DNA of 64,000 bases from Oxytricha trifallax (lineage: Eukaryota > Ciliophora > Spirotrichea > Sporadotrichida > Oxytrichidae). The stretch lies in NCBI GenBank assembly GCA_000711775.1, contig ARYC01000578.1:1-64000 (forward strand). The letters run 5' to 3'. Position numbers and translations under genes: made by a program. Positions 58,880 through 64,000 of this stretch are shown one piece after another. Numbering within the stretch: position 1 is the stretch's first letter; each line of letters opens with the position of its first letter. The notes beneath the pieces are model-generated. The model was not told the origin of the DNA, made no database searches, and saw nothing but the letters and a program-made list of their open reading frames with translations.

Positions 58880-59929
58880 TCATTCGTTTAAATCTTAAAC
58901 TTATTTATATACAAAAAATCTCCCTTCTCTTGCGCATACTTTAGCTTTATCATCGCTGACTCTTTTAGCAGCACTCTTTATAAAATCGACTGTATCTATA
59001 CTTAAAGTCGTGCATCAAGTGATAGAGCAGCAATTTCTTATAATGACCTTTCAATAACCCTCAATATAATTCAATTCCATTGAACTAAGGGTTATAAGGA
59101 ACATTAAATACAGGTGTTATGTTTAGACTTTCATATACCTTCCTTGAGTCTTTAGTTTTATGAACTGAAAAGTTATCTACAAACAGGATGATATCTTAGT
59201 CAGCTTATTTGTCTCTGAGTTATCGAAAGAACTTAATATATTATTCAGTCTTTATAGAGCGAGGGTGGATAACATAAGTCTCTAGGCCACTATATTCACT
59301 TATTCTACCAAGGATTGCATGAGTTTATATCTTAAACTTTTGATCATAAACTTCTATATTACTATACCTCTTGTACCTAGACCTTGATATGAAGGTATTA
59401 AACGTGAATACTGCCTCATCAGCGTGTATGAACTTTATATTATGCTCTTAAGCCCTCAGCATTTAATCGAATATATAATTTAAATAAGTCTTATAAAATT
59501 GAACATTAAAGTCAATCACTCTCTTAATGCAATTGACTATCTTGTAAAATATTCCATTCTTTTTATAGATATTAGCTATAAATTATGCAGAGATATGTAG
59601 CTAAGGAAATTGGTGATGAAACATCACAGCCCTTAGGCCAGAGAGAAATGAGCCCAGTATTTAAGAGTCTTATCATTAAAAAGATAATGGATATGATGCT
59701 ACTAGAATTTTAAGGGTATTTTAGGCTTAGAATAAAGATGCTATCTCTTTAAATTCAATGCTAATAGACAATGTGACCTAACAGTAGCAGGAGATTTATG
59801 AAGTAGCCTTGCTATAGACTTATAATTCAGAACAGGCTTGAGTTGATCACTATAATCATTACATCTATAACACAAGTTAAATAATAAATCTATATACTCA
59901 CTGTAATAAACTGACCCCAAACCTCGCAT
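58880..59929 (-). pseudogene. TBE-A3 DDE transposase
   Basis: ATG 59929 (MRGLGSVYYSEYIDLLFNL) to TGA 58880-58882; 1050 bp, so the overall frame length is right (349 residues). Comparison shows compensating indels: a base missing near 59634 (CCCTTAGGCCAG against CCCATTAGGCAAG) and one extra near 59000. HTH: LLHKSPATVRSHCLLALN. Catalytic core: IHADEAVFTFNTFI, and NLSVHKTKD with the second Asp region. Possibly inactive. Confidence 0.8.
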
Positions 59930-60529
59930 ATACTCTCTTAAATTACTAATATTTAAACATTAAACCCCTACATAAACCCTATTAAAACCCTAATAAAGTA
60001 TGCACTAATAGTCTACTATTATCAATCAAAAACTCAATCAAACTACTGAAAGGGTTTTGGGGTTTTGATTGTAGAAGTGAGATTGATCTACTTTAATTTT
60101 AAGTGATTTGTTAAGTAGAATTTGTTTCCCTAATTAATGTAGATTAATCTCGCTTCGACAATGCGATAGAGGGGTACCGCCAATAGTAAAGTCCTGCTGA
60201 TTTTAAATTTTCTTTCGGACAAGTACCATATTGCCTAGGTTTCCAGAAAGTTAACCTCCACGAATTTGATTGTAAATTAATTTATTATAGATTTATTTTT
60301 CCAAATCAATTGTATTCTTACAGAAATGACATAATTTATAGTATCTTATATTTTGAATTTTCTTACAAATCAAAAGTATTTAAAATAAATTTAGGATTAA
60401 TTTGTAGGGTTTAACTAATAAATTATTTAAAATTTTGGGAAATGGCCGGCAGAATAAAAATTTTTATCAAACTTTTATAATAATTTAAAAATAATAAAAA
60501 AATCAAAATAACTTATGAAAAGCAAGTAA

Positions 60530-60955
60530 ATCGGGCTCTAAGGCCCCTAATGATCTTTTAAAGAAGTCTAAGGAACCTATTTTATAGTATTTTTAGTATT
60601 TTTACAATAGAATAACAACATGATTTTACCAAAATATAAACGATGTGATGTATTTTATTTTTATGCATATTTGTAATTTATCAATAACTATTCTGATTTC
60701 TTTAATACTCAGTTGTAAATAATTCACATAGTTTCTATTATATTTTTTTAATAACTTTTATTTAATTTAGTGTAAAAGCTAAATTTACAACTGAGTATGC
60801 AAAAATCAGAAAAAATAAATTACAAATCTATATGAAAATAAAATATTGCAAGCCATTTAATTTTAGGTAAATACTAATTATTATTTTACTTTTTAATACA
60901 CAGTAAATACTTTAAAAAAAGTTCATTGGGCTGATCATTAGGGATTTTAGAGACC
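60530..60955. repeat. Foldback element of about 430 bp
   Basis: The ends pair: CTCTAAGGCCCCTAATGATC (60537-60556) with GATCATTAGGGATTTTAGAG (60932-60951). The interior pairs: TTTGTAATTTATC ... ATACTCAGTTGTAAAT (60670-60720) with ATTTACAACTGAGTATGC ... AATTACAAAT (60783-60830). It is non-coding and unrelated to TBE ends, and looks like a MITE/foldback element. Confidence 0.7.
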
Positions 60956-62183
60956 AATTTATTGGGTTATATTATGTTATTTCGACACCCAAACACGCAA
61001 AGAATATTATTCGATTTGATTTCTTCTGAAAATATGTATTTAATTTTTTACATAATTTAAAAAATATGAAATTACGTAAAAATTAATTTTAACAATTATT
61101 AAGTGAATTTTTATATTAAAACCTACTTATTATTTTTTAGAGTACTTAGTATTATAAAAAATGATAACTATGAATTTTGATATATCTCTTGCAAATCAGT
61201 TATAACTAATATATAATAATTAAATTAATTGAAGTTAATAATATAACTAAAAATCTATGTAATTGAAATAAATCTGTGATAATAACGAAATTTCAGATAT
61301 TTCAATTTTACGTAAAAAAATAAATGCTTATTTTCAGAAAAAATTAAATAGGATAAATTTTTTTGCATGCTTTTTTATTGTTAAATTATTTATTCTCAAA
61401 AGATAGATAAATGAAAGTATAAGATATACTAAACTCCAATCCTCACTTCTTAATTGAACTATGGGGTTTTAATTTATACTTCTTCTTATGATAGATTTAT
61501 AAATGTAATGATTATATTATAAATAAATTAATAATTATAGGAATATAAATGAAGATAATATCCTATTAATTACTGGCAATTTTAGTCATTATAAATGCAT
61601 TTTATCTCAAACCTAAGGAAATTTGTAAAAAGTTGATTACTATGAAATCATCATCATTCTTTTTATTTACCATATTTGATAGAATTTAAAATTAAAATTT
61701 AGAAATTATTATTAAGCTCTTAAAGGGCAAAGAAAACAGAGCTCTTATTAATTATAGAGAAAGAACGCACTTAAAAAGAAATCTTCAGGTTATAAAGTTT
61801 TGTTTAATAATAAATTCCTTCATAAAATAAATAAAATAGAATATTATTAAATGTTATCAATGATTCATTGATTAATAAAGAAGTTTTGGGGGTTTATTAT
61901 TGCTCATAATGCTTCAAATAATGATAATATGAAACTAAAAAGTATTATAATACTCTCTAAAAAAATATTGATATAATATTTATTTTTTTCATTGAGAATT
62001 CAATAAAAAATTGTGTGTTAAGTAATTATGAAATAATAGATATAAAAATCTTTATATTATTTTTCTCTTCTAACCCCCATTGTTAATTTAACATTAATAT
62101 TAAACTTAAATATTAGTTTCATAAGAATAAGAATTTTAGTGTTGTTAAATATCTAATATTCAATATACGTAAATTTAACAGAA
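60956..62183. other. AT-rich region without an identified gene
   Basis: Also 60237-60529. No coding-like block is visible up to the receiver-domain fragment at 62184. Confidence 0.5.
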
Positions 62184-62376
62184 TCATTAATTAATGTACT
62201 TTTCAAGTACAAGTTTTATAGCATCAGCACTAACTGGCTTTGTCTGAAACTCATTCATACCAGAGTCATAGCACTTTTTTGAAAACATATCAGTTGAGTA
62301 GGCTGTCAAAGCAACAATATGGATTTACTAATAATCTTAGAATTAGTATTTCAATGTTTCCTCAAGCTTCCTAATT
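62184..62376 (-). CDS. Receiver-domain C-terminal fragment of a third histidine-kinase paralogue
   Basis: The minus-strand frame enters from TBE-C2 and reads KLEETLKYQFQDYQQIHIVA, LTAYSTDMFSKKCYDSGMNE, FQTKPVSADAIKLVLEKYIN, then Gln and TGA (62184-62186). It includes the conserved Thr/Ala strand and the Lys-Pro pair of REC domains. It has no IES where the first paralogue has the 105-bp and 365-bp ones. Coding continues right up to the TBE boundary, so the rest of the gene should lie beyond TBE-C2, outside this window. Confidence 0.82.
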
Positions 62377-62478
62377 CAAAACCCCAAAACCCCTTAGTGA
62401 GGTTTATAAGTGCTTTGATTTGTAGGGTATAGTTGGGGTCTTATTGGGGTTAGTAGAGAAATTAGGCCAATTTGCAAA

Positions 62479-63533
62479 ATGAGAAATAGAAATTAGCGAT
62501 ATTTAGGGTCTATTTATGATGAGTAATATTTAGATTTACTGCTTAAGCTTAGGTATGGTACAAGTATTAATATAGACTAAGTCAAACCAGTGCTGAATTA
62601 TACAGCCACACAAGACTCCTAAGCAAGAGTGTCTCAACTGTTAGGTATTATTGCCTTCTAGCTGTTTAGCATTATAACTCAGGTTCTTGAAAACATCCTG
62701 CAAGAAACTAAAAGTTCCTCATACCCATATTGACTAACTCTAAGACATTAAAGTATTGGGCTCACTTTCCTCTTGACTAAAGAGATGTCATGTTTCATTG
62801 CAAGTTTCCTGACATGCGTATCTCTCCTTAGACTATAGCTAATATATAACAGAAATGGCATTAGTTTCAAGACTGTCAACAGAGTGAAGAGAGTAATTGA
62901 TTTTACAGTTCCAATTTATAGTAATAATTTAAACTTTATATATGATTAAATGCTGAGAGCTATTACAAATAAAATCAAGTTCATACACGCTGATGAAGCA
63001 GTGTTTACATTCAACACTTTCATTAATAAGTCATGGTACAAGAAGTATGATAATATTGAAGTTTTTTACTATAAAGTCAAGGTTGTTGCCCATGCAATTT
63101 TAGCAGGTATTAACGAAAGTTTTCAGGTCTAGAAGCTTATGTCATTCATTCTCGCTCTATTAAGCGAGAGCAGTATATCGAGTTTTTGCATAAGCTCAGA
63201 AAGAAGTATAGCAACTAAGAAATTATCTTGTTTGTTTATAATCTCTCAGTTCATAAGACTAAGGAATCTAAGAAAGCTTATGAAGAGTTAAAGATAACTC
63301 CTGTGTATAACGTTTCTTACAGTCCTCAGTTTAATGGAATCGAATTTTATTGGAGTTAAAACAAGACTTACTACAAGAAGCTACTCTTGTATAATCTAAT
63401 GCATGATTTACCAATTGATACAGTAGATATCATACAAATTAGTTGCAAGAGAGTGAATAAATATAAGACTACGATATGTGAAAGGAAAGAAAGAATGAAT
63501 GTTTATTGATAAGTTTTAGACTTAAATGAATGA
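62479..63533 (+). pseudogene. TBE-C2 DDE transposase, frameshifted
   Basis: ATG 62479 (MRNRNQRYLGSIYDEQYLDL). A frame change near 62600 is needed to reach LLSKSVSTVRYYCLLAV (HTH), and others near 62690 and 62740. From 62850 it is long and clean: GISFKTVNRVKRVIDFTV, FIHADEAVFTFNTFINK (first Asp). It changes frame again near 63120 before the LFVYNLSVHKTKE region, where Tyr replaces the usual second catalytic Asp (FVYN against FVDN), and PQFNGIEFYW (Glu). It ends at TGA 63531-63533. Inactive. Confidence 0.78.
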
Positions 63534-63539
63534 AATAGT

Positions 63540-64000
63540 TCACATATTAAATTAACACTTAAAGGGATTAGGCTTCTCTTTCTTTTCTTCTTAAGGCTTG
63601 ACAGGTCCTAAGGTTCTTCTCTTACTGCTATCTCCTGCATCAATATTCATATCTTCTGGTTTTTATATTTAATGATAAAGTCTCTTGCTAACTTAATGAA
63701 CTGTCTGCTGCTTTCTATCTCTATGAACCTTATCATGCTCTTTCATAAGATATATATTAGTGCCAAATTTTTCTGCAAAGTTATATGTCAAAGTTTACTT
63801 GAAAGGTAAGGATGCTTTCTAAGTTCCTCCAGCAAAGCTGAGCTTATCGGAATCCCTTGCTTCTTCTAGTCTTCAGGAGAGATAGAATATCGTTTCTTAT
63901 GAGCATCTTCAATTATTTCTCTGAGATACTCCTCTTTTATTGTACCAAGAACACCAAAAAGAAGTTAATCTCTAGTAGTTTATTAGAGAGTTGTTTCTTG
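63540..64000 (-). CDS. TBE-C2 22-kDa-type ORF, C-terminal part
   Basis: TGA at 63540-63542; read upstream on the minus strand: NPFKC, Lys/Glu-rich tail, DAGDSSKRRTLGPVKP, MKEHDKVHRDRKQQTVH, KFGTNIYLMKE, SISPEDQKKQGIPISSALLE, KRYSISPEDQ. It carries the usual intron position near 63775-63800. The N terminus is off the window. Function unknown. Confidence 0.7.

Larger units (their letters stand above)
55928..60067. mobile_element. TBE-A3: complete subfamily-A element, 4140 bp, TSD ATT
   Basis: It starts CAAAACCCTAAAACCC (one C lost to T) and ends GGGGTTTTGGGGTTTTG. ATT duplicates at 55925-55927 and 60068-60070. The gene complement and spacer array are very close to TBE-A1. Confidence 0.95.
55855..60236. 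repeat. Inverted-repeat element split by TBE-A3
   Basis: The left arm 55855-55924 (ATATGGTACTTGTTCGAAAG ... CTCCTCTATCGCATT) pairs with the right arm at about 60157-60236 (AATGCGATAGAGGGG ... CTTTCGGACAAGTACCATAT). A second, nested pair (GAAGTGAGATTGATCTAC / GTAGATTAATCTCGCTTC) lies at 60074-60158. Removing TBE-A3 leaves a compact hairpin-type element of about 240 bp, probably a small non-autonomous transposon into which the TBE jumped. Confidence 0.75.
62377..64000. mobile_element. TBE-C2: subfamily-C element, left part only (window ends inside)
   Basis: Starts CAAAACCCCAAAACCCC at 62377, preceded by ATT (62374-62376). The terminus matches TBE-C1. It includes the transposase and part of the 22-kDa gene; the 57-kDa gene and right end are off the window. 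Confidence 0.9.

Noticed and set aside
27870..62400. C4A4 repeats read as true telomeres or chromosome ends
   Set aside because: They occur in the interior as inverted pairs 4.1 kb apart with ANT target duplications and characteristic genes; they are transposon termini.
1..64000. Bacterial or mitochondrial origin suggested by high AT content and a two-component kinase
   Set aside because: TAA/TAG as glutamine, tiny GT-AG introns, pointer-flanked IESs and TBEs point to a ciliate nucleus; hybrid histidine kinases are common in ciliates.

Overview
The window reads as micronuclear (germline) DNA of a spirotrichous ciliate of the Oxytricha/Stylonychia type. Four lines of evidence agree. (1) Long reading frames run through TAA and TAG, which must mean glutamine, and end only at TGA. 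(2) Mobile elements end in C4A4C4A4-type telomere-like repeats flanked by 3-bp ANT target duplications, and carry a DDE transposase, a '22-kDa' ORF and a zinc-finger/kinase '57-kDa' ORF: the hallmarks of telomere-bearing elements (TBEs). (3) Genes are cut by AT-rich segments flanked by short direct repeats (pointers) whose removal restores the frame, i.e. internal eliminated sequences (IESs). (4) Some introns are only 26-29 nt.

Layout. 1-5718 is a near-perfect giant palindrome whose arms each carry a divergently oriented copy of an extracellular-type gene plus a GGTTGTATGGTTCC-like minisatellite. 5.7-11.2 kb holds broken coding segments, including a Tc1/mariner-family transposase split in two, with a 29-nt intron. 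11.5-13.3 kb is repeat- or AT-rich. 13.4-20.5 kb (+) is a large interrupted gene for a membrane protein with beta-propeller-like and cadherin-like (CADG) domains. 21.0-22.1 kb (-) is an uninterrupted coiled-coil gene. 24.9-41.0 kb (-) is one hybrid histidine kinase gene, split by several small IESs and by a 10.4-kb nest of TBEs inserted between its F and G2 boxes. 41.1-46.7 kb (+) is a Gln/Glu/Lys-rich gene split by a 4.1-kb TBE whose precise excision restores the frame. 46.7-51.1 kb is AT-rich with a few small coding fragments. 51.1-64.0 kb contains two more receiver-domain fragments, each abutting a TBE, a complete TBE inside an inverted-repeat element, a solitary TBE end and a foldback element.

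The TBEs fall into three subfamilies by terminal sequence: A (28126-32278, 42424-46564, 55928-60067 and the remnant at 55741-55854), B (27870-38318 outer element, 51645-55715) and C (32279-35394 partial, 62377-window end). All keep one gene order: the 57-kDa gene diverges from the 22-kDa gene, which converges on the transposase with stops about 6-10 bp apart. Most copies carry frameshifts or lost starts; the A-type 22-kDa gene at 30310-31100 looks intact once a 26-nt intron is removed. Complete elements have matching target duplications (ACT, AAT, ATT, ATT).
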